Below are positions 36,321-43,730 of a stretch of DNA of 64,000 bases, piece after piece. This DNA comes from Streptomyces novaecaesareae. Its GTDB lineage: Bacteria; Actinomycetota; Actinomycetes; Streptomycetales; Streptomycetaceae. Under the pieces are notes generated by a model. It was not told where the DNA came from and ran no database searches. It saw only the letters and a program-made list of their open reading frames with translations. How positions within the stretch are numbered: position 1 is the stretch's first letter; every line of letters begins with the position of its first letter. The position numbers and the translations under genes were made by a program. The stretch lies in NCBI RefSeq assembly GCF_000716875.1, contig NZ_JNWQ01000003.1, positions 1 through 64,000 on the forward strand, in the 5' to 3' direction.

Positions 36321-36690
36321 GGGTGTCGGCGAGACGGCCCACCTGGTCCGGGTCCGAGGACCAGCAGTACAGCACGACCTCGTCCGCACCGACGGCCGCG
36401 GCGGCGCAGGTCGATGCCGGCGGCACGGCAGTCGTCCTCGCGGCCGCCGATGCCGATGCCGAGCGTGAACCGGCCGCCGGAGAGCCGGTCCAGCGTGGCG
36501 GTCTGCTTCGCGAGCAGCGCGGTGTTGTGCTGCGGTGCGATGAGCACCTCGGCCTGCAGGCGGATGCGGGAGGTCGCGCCGGCCAGGGCGGCCAGCGTGA
36601 CCAGGGGCTCGGGATTGTCGAACACCAGCCGGTCGAGCAGGCCGAGGGTGCTGAACGGGGCGGCGTCGGCGCGCCTGGCCTGCCGGGCCG
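36313..36690 (-). pseudogene. LLM-class F420/flavin oxidoreductase, internally deleted
   Basis: From about 36690 the minus strand encodes RADAAPFSTLGLLDRLVFDNPEPLV, then ATSRIRLQAEVLIAPQHNTALLAKQTATLDRLSGGRFTLGIGIGGREDD, which is the beta-strand 1-4 half of a luciferase-like monooxygenase. At RRRGRR (about 36419) this breaks off. The only later recognisable piece, GADEVVLYCWSSDPDQVGRLADTLF, is in another frame and is the family C-terminus. About 150 central residues and the first 25-30 are missing. The gene is dead and remains between hemC and the VanZ gene. Confidence 0.7.
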
Positions 36691-36828
36691 GGGCAATGTC
36701 TTTTCCGCGTCCTTTCCGCAGCGACGCCTCTTCCGGAGCGACCCCTTCCGTGGAGCCGACCGCAGCCCCGCCGTGATTCCCCACCCGTCGGCGAGAACCG
36801 GGCGGGTGCCCGTGGCGTCCGTTGAGGC

Positions 36829-37365
36829 GTGATCAGTGCGGTGCTCGGCGGGATGCCGATGTTCTGGCCCGGGCTGCTGCTCTCGCTGGCGCCCGCGGCC
36901 CTGCTGAACCGGCCGGTGGGCCGGCTGCTGCGGGCCCACTGGGCGGTGGGCTTCGTCCTGCTGCTCGGGCTCGGCGGGGTGGTCGTGGCGACCCTGCTAC
37001 CGGAGGCGTTCCGACTCTCGGAGGACGCCGTCCGGCACTGCACCGTCGAGGGCGGACGACCGCGGTCGCCGTACGAGCTGCTGCACGTGCGGCACATCGA
37101 ACTCAAGCTGGCGACCTACGCGCCGGTGGGCTTCGCGGCCGCGCTGGCGGGGACCAGGCGGCGGGCGGCGGTGGCACTCGTCGGGGCGGCGGTGCTGCCG
37201 TTCGCGGTGTCGGCGGTGCACTACGCGCTGCCGGCGATCGGGCGGAGCTGCGACGTGCAGGACGTCTGGGACGGGGTGCAGGGGGTCGTCCTCGGCGCGG
37301 CGGTGGGGCTGCTGGTCGGGCCGGTGGTACGGGCGATGGCCCGGCAGACCTGGCGGCGGGCCTGA
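36829..37365 (+). CDS. VanZ family membrane protein
   Basis: The 178-residue protein has about four membrane helices and the VanZ core: FVLLLGLGGVVVATLLP, then HIELKLATYAPVGFAAALAG and a C-terminal RSCDVQDVWDGVQGVVLGAAVGLL containing the usual D-x-x-D-x-x-x-G. VanZ-like proteins are linked to low-level teicoplanin tolerance in enterococci, but most are of unknown role. GTG at 36829 is used; no SD is obvious. Confidence 0.8.
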   Translation: MISAVLGGMPMFWPGLLLSLAPAALLNRPVGRLLRAHWAVGFVLLLGLGGVVVATLLPEAFRLSEDAVRHCTVEGGRPRSPYELLHVRHIELKLATYAPVGFAAALAGTRRRAAVALVGAAVLPFAVSAVHYALPAIGRSCDVQDVWDGVQGVVLGAAVGLLVGPVVRAMARQTWRRA

Positions 37366-37372
37366 GCGTCCC

Positions 37373-37954
37373 TCACCGCTCCTCGGGGAGCGTCCCGGGG
37401 ATTTCCGCGAGGAGGGGGAAGAGGCGGGTGACGGCGGCGACCGGGCGGGCGTCGGCGGGTCGGGCGGTCGGGTCGGCCTCGCGGCCCCGGTAGCGGGCGA
37501 GGACCTTGCGGACGGCCTCGCCGACGGCCGTCAGCTCGGCGGGGGTCAGGTAGACGACGGCGCTGAAGGCCTCGTCGTGCTGCCAGTCGGCCGGGGCCTC
37601 GGTGCGGCGGGCGAGCCAGCGCTGGTAGCTCTCGTCCTCCAGGCCTCGGGCCAGCGTGCCGAACTCGTCGGGGGCCTGGGGGTTCTGCGCGGCCTGGGCG
37701 CCCGGTGGCTGCCGGGGCGGGTGGTGGGGCAGGCGCCAGGGCCGGGCGCGTCCGTCGACGGGCGGGGCCTCTTCGATCAGGCCGTGCCGGCCGAGCTGCC
37801 GCAGGTGGAACGAGCACAGGCCGGAGCTGAGGCCGAGTCGGGCGGCGGCCGCGGTGGAGGTGAGGGTGCCGTGCTCGGCGAGCAACTCCAGCAGGGCGGT
37901 GCGGACGGCGTGCTCGGGGAGGGCGCCGGTGGCGGTGAGATCTTCTTCTGTCAC
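37373..37954 (-). CDS. ArsR/winged-helix transcriptional regulator
   Basis: The 193-residue protein has an N-terminal winged helix (LPEHAVRTALLELLAEHGTLTSTAAAARLGLSSGLCSFHLRQLGRHGLI, about 12-60). A Pro-rich linker and a domain with YQRWLARRTEAPADWQHDEAFSAVVYLTPAELTAVGEAVRKVLARYR follow. This two-domain layout is common among streptomycete HTH regulators of unknown ligand. GTG at 37954 lies inside the first of two identical 12-bp palindromes, so the protein probably represses itself. It is divergent from the peptide deformylase gene. Confidence 0.85.
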   Translation of the reverse strand: MTEEDLTATGALPEHAVRTALLELLAEHGTLTSTAAAARLGLSSGLCSFHLRQLGRHGLIEEAPPVDGRARPWRLPHHPPRQPPGAQAAQNPQAPDEFGTLARGLEDESYQRWLARRTEAPADWQHDEAFSAVVYLTPAELTAVGEAVRKVLARYRGREADPTARPADARPVAAVTRLFPLLAEIPGTLPEER

Positions 37955-37981
37955 TTTGCAAAGTCTGCTACTTTGCAAAGT
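37953..37981. promoter_or_regulatory. Twin perfect 12-bp palindromes (regulator operator)
   Basis: ACTTTGCAAAGT occurs at 37953-37964 and again at 37970-37981, both perfect palindromes with 17 bases centre to centre. The first covers the GTG start of the regulator gene; the second is upstream of it. The spacing suggests cooperative binding of two dimers. Confidence 0.8.
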
Positions 37982-38028
37982 CGGTGACAAGTGACAAGTG
38001 GCGCGTGACAAGCCGTCATGCCCGAACC

Positions 38029-38074
38029 GTGCCGAGACCCGTGCCGAGACCAGTGCCGAGACCAGTGCCGAGGA
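38029..38074 (+). repeat. 12-bp tandem repeat in the deformylase leader
   Basis: GTGCCGAGACCC then two copies of GTGCCGAGACCA and a partial fourth lead directly into the GAGGAG Shine-Dalgarno. The repeat is a multiple of 3 and keeps an upstream frame open. Confidence 0.85.
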
Positions 38075-38083
38075 GTGCCGCCC

Positions 38084-38713
38084 GTGCCACCCGTCCTGCG
38101 AATTACCGAGATCGGTGAGCCGATCCTGCACGGCCCCTGCCGTCCGGCCGGCGAACAGGACTTCGGCAGCCCGGAGTTGGCGCAACTGATCGACTCCATG
38201 TTCGCGAGCATGTACGCCGCCGACGGCTGCGGGCTCGCCGCCAACCAGGTGGACGTGGACCTGCGCCTCTTCGTCTACGACTGCCCCGACGACGACGGCG
38301 TCCGGCACGCCGGCCACCTGCTCAACCCGGTCGTCGAGCCGCAGGCCGCCGGGCGCCCGCTGATCGAGGACACCGAAGGCTGTCTCTCCGTCCCGGGCGC
38401 GGACACCCCCGCGCTCGCCCGCCCGGCCCGCGCGGTCGTGCGCGGCTTCGACCGGCACGGCAACCCGCGCACCATCGAGGCCACCGGCTACTTCGCCCGC
38501 TGCCTGCAGCACGAGACCGACCACCTCAACGGGCAGCTCTACGTGGACCGGCTCTCACGGCGCCAGCGCAAGGACGTGCTGCGGCAGACGGCCGACCGGC
38601 GGGAGAAGGTCTTCGCGCAGCGGGCCGCCGCCGCCGAGCAGCTGAAGTGGCCTGGGGCGGTGGACGGTTGCGACGCCTCGTGCAGCTGCCGACGGCTGGA
38701 GGCGGCACCGTGA
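38084..38713 (+). CDS. def: peptide deformylase
   Basis: The 209-residue enzyme has all three PDF motifs: GCGLAANQ (48-55), EGCLSVPG with metal ligand C100, and HETDH with H143, E144 and H147. It removes the N-formyl group from nascent proteins. GTG at 38084 is chosen because GAGGAG lies 8 bases upstream and the family start (LRITEIGEPIL) follows. The last 35 residues form an Ala/Cys-rich tail. The stop overlaps the methyltransferase start (GTGA). It is not next to fmt, so it is probably an accessory copy. Confidence 0.9.
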   Translation: MPPVLRITEIGEPILHGPCRPAGEQDFGSPELAQLIDSMFASMYAADGCGLAANQVDVDLRLFVYDCPDDDGVRHAGHLLNPVVEPQAAGRPLIEDTEGCLSVPGADTPALARPARAVVRGFDRHGNPRTIEATGYFARCLQHETDHLNGQLYVDRLSRRQRKDVLRQTADRREKVFAQRAAAAEQLKWPGAVDGCDASCSCRRLEAAP

Positions 38714-39411
38714 CCGAAGCCGCTGCGGCCGAGCCCGACCACCTCGCCGCCATCCGGACCTCGTACGACACCGTCGCCGCCGACTACGTCCGCACCGTCG
38801 TCCCACCGACGGGGATGGACTCCCTCTCGCAGGCGATGCTGGCCGCCTTCGCGGACCTGGTGCGGGAACCGGGCCCCGGTTCGGGCTCCGGTTCGGGCTC
38901 CGGCCGCCGTCCGGCGCCGGTGGCCGACCTCGGCTGCGGCCCGGGCAGGATCACCGCTCATCTGGCGGCGCTGGGCGTACCGGCCTTCGGGGTGGACGTG
39001 TCCGGCGAGATGGTCGAGCTCGCCCGCCGTGCATACCCCCAACTCCGCTTCCAGCGCGGCGATATGGGTGCGCTCGACCTCCCCGACGGCGCCCTCGGCG
39101 GCATCCTCGCCTGGTACTCCGTCCACCACACCCCGCCCCGGCTGCTGCCCGCGCTGTTCGGCGAGTTCCACCGCGTCCTCGCGCCCGGCGGCCACCTCCT
39201 CCTCGGCGGCCACGTCGGCGACGAGCACCTGCGGCCGACCACGGCCTACGGCCACCCGGTGTCGTACACCTCCCACCTCGTCCCGGCCGACCACCTGATC
39301 GACCTGCTGGGCCGGGCCGGCTTCACCGTCACCGCGCGGCTGGAGCTGCCACGTCCGGTCCGGCCGGACCGGCCGGACCGCGGGTGCATCAGCCTGCTGG
39401 CGCACACGTAG
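38710..39411 (+). CDS. class I SAM-dependent methyltransferase
   Basis: This 233-residue protein carries SAM motif I VADLGCGPGRIT, then GVDVSGEMVELARR and FQRGDMGALDLPDGALGGILAWYSVHHTPP, followed by FHRVLAPGGHLLLGGH. A Gly/Ser linker (about 60-75) interrupts the N-terminal helix region. The substrate is unknown. GTG at 38710 overlaps the PDF stop, so translation is probably coupled. No other gene follows; the palindrome array begins about 215 bases downstream. Confidence 0.85.
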   Translation: MTEAAAAEPDHLAAIRTSYDTVAADYVRTVVPPTGMDSLSQAMLAAFADLVREPGPGSGSGSGSGRRPAPVADLGCGPGRITAHLAALGVPAFGVDVSGEMVELARRAYPQLRFQRGDMGALDLPDGALGGILAWYSVHHTPPRLLPALFGEFHRVLAPGGHLLLGGHVGDEHLRPTTAYGHPVSYTSHLVPADHLIDLLGRAGFTVTARLELPRPVRPDRPDRGCISLLAHT

Positions 39412-39625
39412 GTGGCTCCGGCGGGGGAGCGGGTTCCGCCGGGCAGCCGACGCCGGGGCGGGGAAGCTCACCCTGGGACTGGTCAGCGGCTGGCGCGAGG
39501 TCCTCGCCCTCGCCCGGATCTGCACCTCACCCGCCAGCTCTGGGGCCCGATCGTCCCTGGCCCTCGCCCACTCCTGCTTCCGCCGCCACCGCCGCATCCC
39601 AGCCGCGTGACAGCCGGCACGGGGA
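39412..39625. other. Gene-free stretch with a coding-like remnant
   Basis: A plus-strand frame from about 39464 to the TGA at 39608-39610 (KLTLGLVSGWREVLALARIC and on) has mostly G/C third positions but no start codon and no family I recognise. It may be the tail of a lost gene. Nothing else is apparent before the array. Confidence 0.35.
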
Positions 39626-40162
39626 GAATATGTAGACCGACCGTCATATTCCTCTTTCATGCGACCCGCGAGGCGTGCGCATAGGAAGTCGGCTAGGCCG
39701 ACTTCCTATGCGCCACCCTCTGCCGCCCTGACGCCCCCGTGGCCCCGAGGGGGCAAATATGTAGACCGACCGTCATATTCCCTGGTGGCATCCGGGCTCG
39801 GTGCTGCACGGGAAGTCGGTCAGGCCGACTTCTCGTGCGCGAGGGGCGCGAGGGCCTCGAATATGTAGACCGACCGTCATATTCGTTTCCCCGCCCCCCG
39901 GGGCGGTGCTGCGGTGCTGCGCGAGAAGTCGGCCGGGTCGACTTCCTGTGCGGGCCCGGGTGCGACGAGCATGAATATGTGGACCGGTCTGCATATTTTC
40001 CCGCCGTTGTGCCGTGTGGGGCCGCGTAGGAAGTCGATGGGGTCGACTTCCTACGCGAGGCGGCTGGGTCGGGGTGATGGAGTATGTAGACCGACCGACA
40101 TATTTTTCCCGGGGCGGGCTGGGGGAGGTGCACAGGAAGTCGGGCGGGCCGACTTCCCGTGC
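39626..40162. repeat. Array of five alternating pairs of palindromes (A and B elements)
   Basis: Element A is a 26-bp dyad GAATATG-N12-CATATTC at 39626-39651, 39755-39780, 39859-39884, 39973-39998 and 40080-40105; the centre is TAGACCGACCGT in the first three. Element B is a hairpin with invariant core GAAGTCG-N7-CGACTTC at 39677-39713, 39806-39838, 39919-39951, 40023-40057 and 40130-40162. Units alternate A-B five times with about 104-129 bases between A centres. The flanking stems of B differ between copies but keep pairing (CATAG/CTATG, CGTAG/CTACG, CACGG/TCGTG). The block lies between the 3' ends of convergent genes. I know no named family with this structure. Confidence 0.9.
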
Positions 40163-40224
40163 GGGTGGGGTCGGGGCGGGTCCCCGTGGGCGCGTGGGTG
40201 CGGGGGTGCTGTGGCCGGCGGTGG

Positions 40225-40830
40225 CTAGTCGGCGGTGTTTCCCGTGACGAGCGAGTCGGCGAGTCGTTCCGCCGTGGCTGTGTCCAGGGGGGCGTGGCCG
40301 AGCAGGAAGCGGTACCAGAACACTCCGTAGACCTGGTCCACGATCAGGTCGAGGTCGGCGTCGTCGGCCAGTTCGCCGCGCTCGCGGCCGCGGGAGAGCA
40401 GGTCGCGCAGCGCGGTGCGGCGGGTGGCGGTGAAGGTCCGCATGAGTTCGGCGAGATGCGGGTCGCGGGCGGCTTCGCGGGCGACGGTGCGCAGGGCGGA
40501 GGCGGTGGTGCTGTGCTGGGCGGCGTCGAAGGTGGTGGCGACGAAGGTGCGCAGGTCGGTGCGGAGGGTGCCGGTGTCGGGGCCGGGGACGTCCTGGTCG
40601 GCGCGGTCGGTGAGGGCGTCGAGGAGGACGGCGCCCTTGGACGGCCACCACCGGTAGACGGTCTGCTTGCCGACGCCCGCGGTGCGGGCGATGGCGTCGA
40701 TGGTGACGGGTGTGCCATCGGAGTCGGCGAGCAGGTGCAGGGCGGCGTCGAGGATCGCCTGGTGGGCGGCTTCGTTGCGGCGGCGGCCGGTGTGCGGGCG
40801 CGCGGGCGGGGTCTGTCCGGTCTCCTGCAT
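40225..40830 (-). CDS. TetR family transcriptional regulator
   Basis: The 201-residue protein has the HTH AILDAALHLLADSDGTPVTIDAIARTAGVGKQTVYRWWPSKGAVLLDAL (about 25-70) and a TetR_C_16-like helical domain. ATG at 40830 follows AGGAAG; an upstream in-frame ATG at 40899 would translate a 9-bp repeat. It is divergent from an SDR gene, which it probably represses through the dyad at 40912-40924. It is also the gene nearest the palindrome array, whose A elements have a TetR-operator-like GACCGACC centre. Confidence 0.88.
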   Translation of the reverse strand: MQETGQTPPARPHTGRRRNEAAHQAILDAALHLLADSDGTPVTIDAIARTAGVGKQTVYRWWPSKGAVLLDALTDRADQDVPGPDTGTLRTDLRTFVATTFDAAQHSTTASALRTVAREAARDPHLAELMRTFTATRRTALRDLLSRGRERGELADDADLDLIVDQVYGVFWYRFLLGHAPLDTATAERLADSLVTGNTAD

Positions 40831-40864
40831 CGTGCTTCCTTCTCCTCCTGCTCCGGTGTCCCTG

Positions 40865-40900
40865 GTCTCCACTGTCTCCACTGTCTCCACTGTCTCCACC
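40865..40900. repeat. Four 9-bp tandem units in the TetR 5' region
   Basis: GTCTCCACT is repeated four times, the last ending CC, between the TetR start and the SDR promoter. Read from the upstream in-frame ATG it would encode repeated ETV. Confidence 0.85.
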
Positions 40901-40905
40901 CCCGC

Positions 40906-40924
40906 TTGACAAGACTATCAGTCT
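40906..40924 (+). promoter_or_regulatory. -35 and operator for the SDR gene
   Basis: A perfect TTGACA (40906-40911) is followed at once by the dyad AGACT-ATC-AGTCT (40912-40924), which would lie in the promoter spacer where a repressor blocks polymerase. The -10 is less clear (CATTAT at 40932-40937 gives a long spacer). Confidence 0.6.
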
Positions 40925-40980
40925 CGACAACCATTATTGGCGGAACCACCGGTCTCGACAAGTCGAAAGGCCCCACCGCC

Positions 40981-41724
40981 ATGAGCACTGCGTCAAACCT
41001 CTTCGCCGGACAGCGCGTCGTCGTGATGGGCGGCAGCTCGGGCATCGGCGAGGCCGCCGCCGGCGCCTTCGCGGCGGACGGCGCCGAGGTCGTGGTCACC
41101 GGCCGCGACCGCGAGCGGCTGGACGCCGCCGTCGCCCGGATCGGCGGCAAGACCACCGGCCGGCAGCTGGACGCGACCGACCCCGCCGCGCTCGCCGCCT
41201 TCTTCGCCGAGGAGGGCGCCGTGGACCACCTGGTCGTCGCGGTCAGCGGCGCGGCCGGCAGTGGCCCGTTCGCGCAGCTCGACCTGGCCGACCTCGCCGC
41301 CGGCTTCGACGCCAAGTTCTGGCCGCAGGTCCGCGTCCTGAAGGCGGCCCTGCCACACCTGCGCGAGGACGGTTCGGTCACCCTGATCACCGCCGCCTCC
41401 GCCCGCGCCGCGATCCCCGGCACCGCCGGGCTGGCCGCCATCAATGGCGCGTTGGAGGCGATGGTCCCGCCGCTGGCCGTCGAGCTCGCCCCGCTGCGGG
41501 TCAACGCCGTCTCGCCCGGCGTCATCGACACCCCGTGGTGGGACCGCGTCCCGGCCGAGCAGCGCGCCGCGCTCTTCGAGGGCCTCGCCACCACCACCCC
41601 GGTCGGCCGGGTCGGCCGCGCCGAGGACGTCGCCCGGGCGATCCACATGCTCGCGGCGAACACCTTCGTCACCGGCGTGGTGTTCGACTGCACCGGCGGG
41701 GCCAACCTGCCCACCGGTCGCTGA
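40981..41724 (+). CDS. SDR family protein lacking the YxxxK pair
   Basis: The 247-residue protein keeps the cofactor motif GGSSGIG (17-23), the serine in TAASAR (about 139) and a C-terminal GVVFDCTGG strand. Where classical SDRs have Y-x-x-x-K this protein reads LAAIN (151-155): both catalytic residues are replaced. Similar atypical SDRs are frequent in actinobacteria, so this looks like a subfamily trait and not a recent defect. The activity is uncertain. It is controlled by a promoter with a TetR-type operator. Confidence 0.8.
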   Translation: MSTASNLFAGQRVVVMGGSSGIGEAAAGAFAADGAEVVVTGRDRERLDAAVARIGGKTTGRQLDATDPAALAAFFAEEGAVDHLVVAVSGAAGSGPFAQLDLADLAAGFDAKFWPQVRVLKAALPHLREDGSVTLITAASARAAIPGTAGLAAINGALEAMVPPLAVELAPLRVNAVSPGVIDTPWWDRVPAEQRAALFEGLATTTPVGRVGRAEDVARAIHMLAANTFVTGVVFDCTGGANLPTGR

Positions 41725-41779
41725 GCACGCCGTACGGCCGGGCCGGGCCGTTGTCGCAGGCCGCGCCTATGGTTCGGCC

Positions 41780-42220
41780 ATGTACGTTCCCGACCTGATC
41801 CCCATCGGCCACGAGCCCGGCTACCGTACCGACACCATCGGGCGTTGGCAGGGTGGCCAGTTCTTCGCCTCGGTCGTCTGCCCGGGCGGTCGCAACCACG
41901 CGGTCCTGCACCGCTTCGACGCCGCCGGCCGCCACCTCGACTCGCAGATCCGGTCCGTCGGCGAGGTGGCTGAGGCCGAGCGGCTGCTGGGGGAGTGGCT
42001 CGACGCGCTGCCGGGCCGGGAGTACGGGGACATCGCGATCGCCCCGTTCGCCGTGCACGTCGACGGCGAGCTGTTCGGCCTGGTCCGTGACGACTACGAG
42101 CCGGACGAAGTCGATGACGAAGTAGATGACGAGGACGACGAGGAGGAGCGGGTCCACTTCGAGCTCCACCCCGACGGCCTCGGCTTCCACGCCCCCTGGG
42201 ACGGCTGCTACGACACCTGA
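41780..42220 (+). CDS. hypothetical acidic protein, 146 aa
   Basis: The protein starts MYVPDLIPIGHEPGYRTDTIG, continues with a small alpha/beta domain (LHRFDAAGRHLDSQIRSVGEVAEAERLL), and has an extremely acidic segment at about 113-130 (EPDEVDDEVDDEDDEEE) before a final strand (HFELHPDGLGFHAPWDGCYDT). It has no signal peptide or membrane segment. I do not recognise a domain. Confidence 0.7.
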   Translation: MYVPDLIPIGHEPGYRTDTIGRWQGGQFFASVVCPGGRNHAVLHRFDAAGRHLDSQIRSVGEVAEAERLLGEWLDALPGREYGDIAIAPFAVHVDGELFGLVRDDYEPDEVDDEVDDEDDEEERVHFELHPDGLGFHAPWDGCYDT

Positions 42221-42236
42221 GCCGACCCGAGGCCCG

Positions 42237-43730
42237 TCACCACTCCGCCACCCGGTAGTCCTTGAGGAAGACCCCCGACAGCGGGTGCCCCGCCTCGCCC
42301 CGGACGATCGGGTCGTAGACCCGGGCGGCGCCGTCCACGATGTCCAGCGGGGTGCGGAAGCCCCGGGCGGCGATCCGGGACTTCTTGGGTGCCGGGTTCT
42401 CGTCGGTGATCCAGCCGGTGTCGACGGCGCACATGTGTACGCCCCGGGTGGCGAGTTCGGCGGCGCTGGTGCGGGTGAGCATGTTGAGCGCGGCCTTGGC
42501 CATGTTGGTGTGCGGGTGCCGGGCGGTCTTGTTGCGGACGGCGAACCGGCCCTCCACGGCGGTGACGTTGACGATGTAGCGCGACGTGTGCGGGGAGGCC
42601 AGCAGCAGCGGCAGCAGCCGGTCGCAGAGCAGGGCCGGGGCCAGGGCGTTGACCAGCTGGGTCTCCAGGAGCTCCGCCGGGTCGAGCGAACCGAGCGTGG
42701 CGGACCAGGAGTTGGCGGGCGCGAGGTCGGGCAGCAGCCCGGCCTCGTCCGTCAGGTCGAGCAGCGACCCGGCTGCGTCCAGTGCTCCGTCCAGTGCTCC
42801 GGGCAGTGCTCCGGGAAGTGCTCCGGTCTGGAGCAACGATCCGGATCCGCCCGGCAGTTGGCCGCCGGCGTCGAGCGGTCGGAAGCCGGGGGCGTGCGCG
42901 ATGGCCCGCCGGTCGGCGGCGGGGAGGGCCGTGGACTCGCCGGTGGCCAGCAGGGCGTACGACTCGGGCGGGCGGCGCAGCGTCTGGGCCGCGTTGTTGA
43001 CGAGGATGTCGATCGGGCGTCCGTCGGCGCGCAACCGGTCGGTCAGGCCGATGACTTGGCGCGGGTCGCGGAGGTCGATGCCGACGACGGTGAGCCGGTC
43101 CCACCAGTGCGCGCTGTCCTCGGCGGCGCGGAAGCGGCGCACGGTGTCCTGCGGGAAGCGGCTGGTGACGATCAGTTCGACGCCGTCGCGCAGCATCATC
43201 AGGGCGAGCTGGAAGCCGATCTTGACCCGTCCGCCGGTGAGCAGCGCGCGGCGCCCGCGCAGGTCGGTGGTGAGGGCCCGGCGGGTGGTGTTGTCGGCCG
43301 AGCAGTCCGGGCAGAGCATGTGGTAGAAGCCGTCGACCTGGCGGTAGGCCTGCTTGCAGACGTAGCACTTGCGCGGTATCCGCAGCTCGCCGACGGGCCC
43401 GTCGGCCGGGGTGAGCGGCGCGTCCTCGCGGCGGTGCCGGCTGCCGGTGGCGGTGGTGGCGAGCAGTTCGGCGTCGGCGTCCCGGAGGGCCTGCCGGGCC
43501 TCCTGGCGGCGGCGCTTGCGGCTCTCCATGACGAAGGAGCTGAGCTGCCGCTCGGCGTGCAGCCGGGTGCGGTCGTGCGCCGGGAGTGCCCGGAGGCGGC
43601 CGAGTGTGCGGCTGAAGGCGGCGAGTTCCTCGGTGGTGAGGCCGTCGGCACGTGCGGCCTCGCCCGTCGGTGCGGTCGCTCCGGTCGTGGCGATGGTGAT
43701 GAGCTGGTTGTGGTCGTCCCGGACCGTCAT
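42237..43730 (-). CDS. zinc-ribbon SDR-like protein with degenerate catalytic site
   Basis: The 497-residue protein has a helical N-terminus, a zinc ribbon (C122-YV-C125 ... C140-PD-C143) and a C-terminal Rossmann domain. The cofactor loop reads TGGRVKIG (165-172) instead of TGxxxGxG. NNAA (245-248) is present, and the active-site serine/tyrosine region reads VTAVEG and TNMAKAA, so the Tyr of YxxxK is Thr. A Gly/Ala/Leu-rich insert (about 300-330, from a 12-bp DNA repeat) sits after the NNAA block. This combination suggests nucleotide binding without normal oxidoreductase chemistry. The function is unknown. Confidence 0.75.
   Translation of the reverse strand: MTVRDDHNQLITIATTGATAPTGEAARADGLTTEELAAFSRTLGRLRALPAHDRTRLHAERQLSSFVMESRKRRRQEARQALRDADAELLATTATGSRHRREDAPLTPADGPVGELRIPRKCYVCKQAYRQVDGFYHMLCPDCSADNTTRRALTTDLRGRRALLTGGRVKIGFQLALMMLRDGVELIVTSRFPQDTVRRFRAAEDSAHWWDRLTVVGIDLRDPRQVIGLTDRLRADGRPIDILVNNAAQTLRRPPESYALLATGESTALPAADRRAIAHAPGFRPLDAGGQLPGGSGSLLQTGALPGALPGALDGALDAAGSLLDLTDEAGLLPDLAPANSWSATLGSLDPAELLETQLVNALAPALLCDRLLPLLLASPHTSRYIVNVTAVEGRFAVRNKTARHPHTNMAKAALNMLTRTSAAELATRGVHMCAVDTGWITDENPAPKKSRIAARGFRTPLDIVDGAARVYDPIVRGEAGHPLSGVFLKDYRVAEW

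Noticed and set aside
38029..38083. Longer deformylase start at 38018
   Set aside because: It would translate the 12-bp repeat into Cys/Arg/Asp repeats with no homology; GAGGAG sits just before GTG 38084.
39626..40105. CRISPR array formed by the repeated 26-bp A element
   Set aside because: Spacing between A copies is 78-103 bases and includes the conserved B hairpins, so there are no unique spacers, and no cas gene lies in the window.
39626..40162. Coding use of the array (peptides such as YVDRPSYS recur)
   Set aside because: The same peptide-like strings appear in both strands because the DNA is palindromic; frames are broken between units and there is no consistent start or ribosome-binding site.
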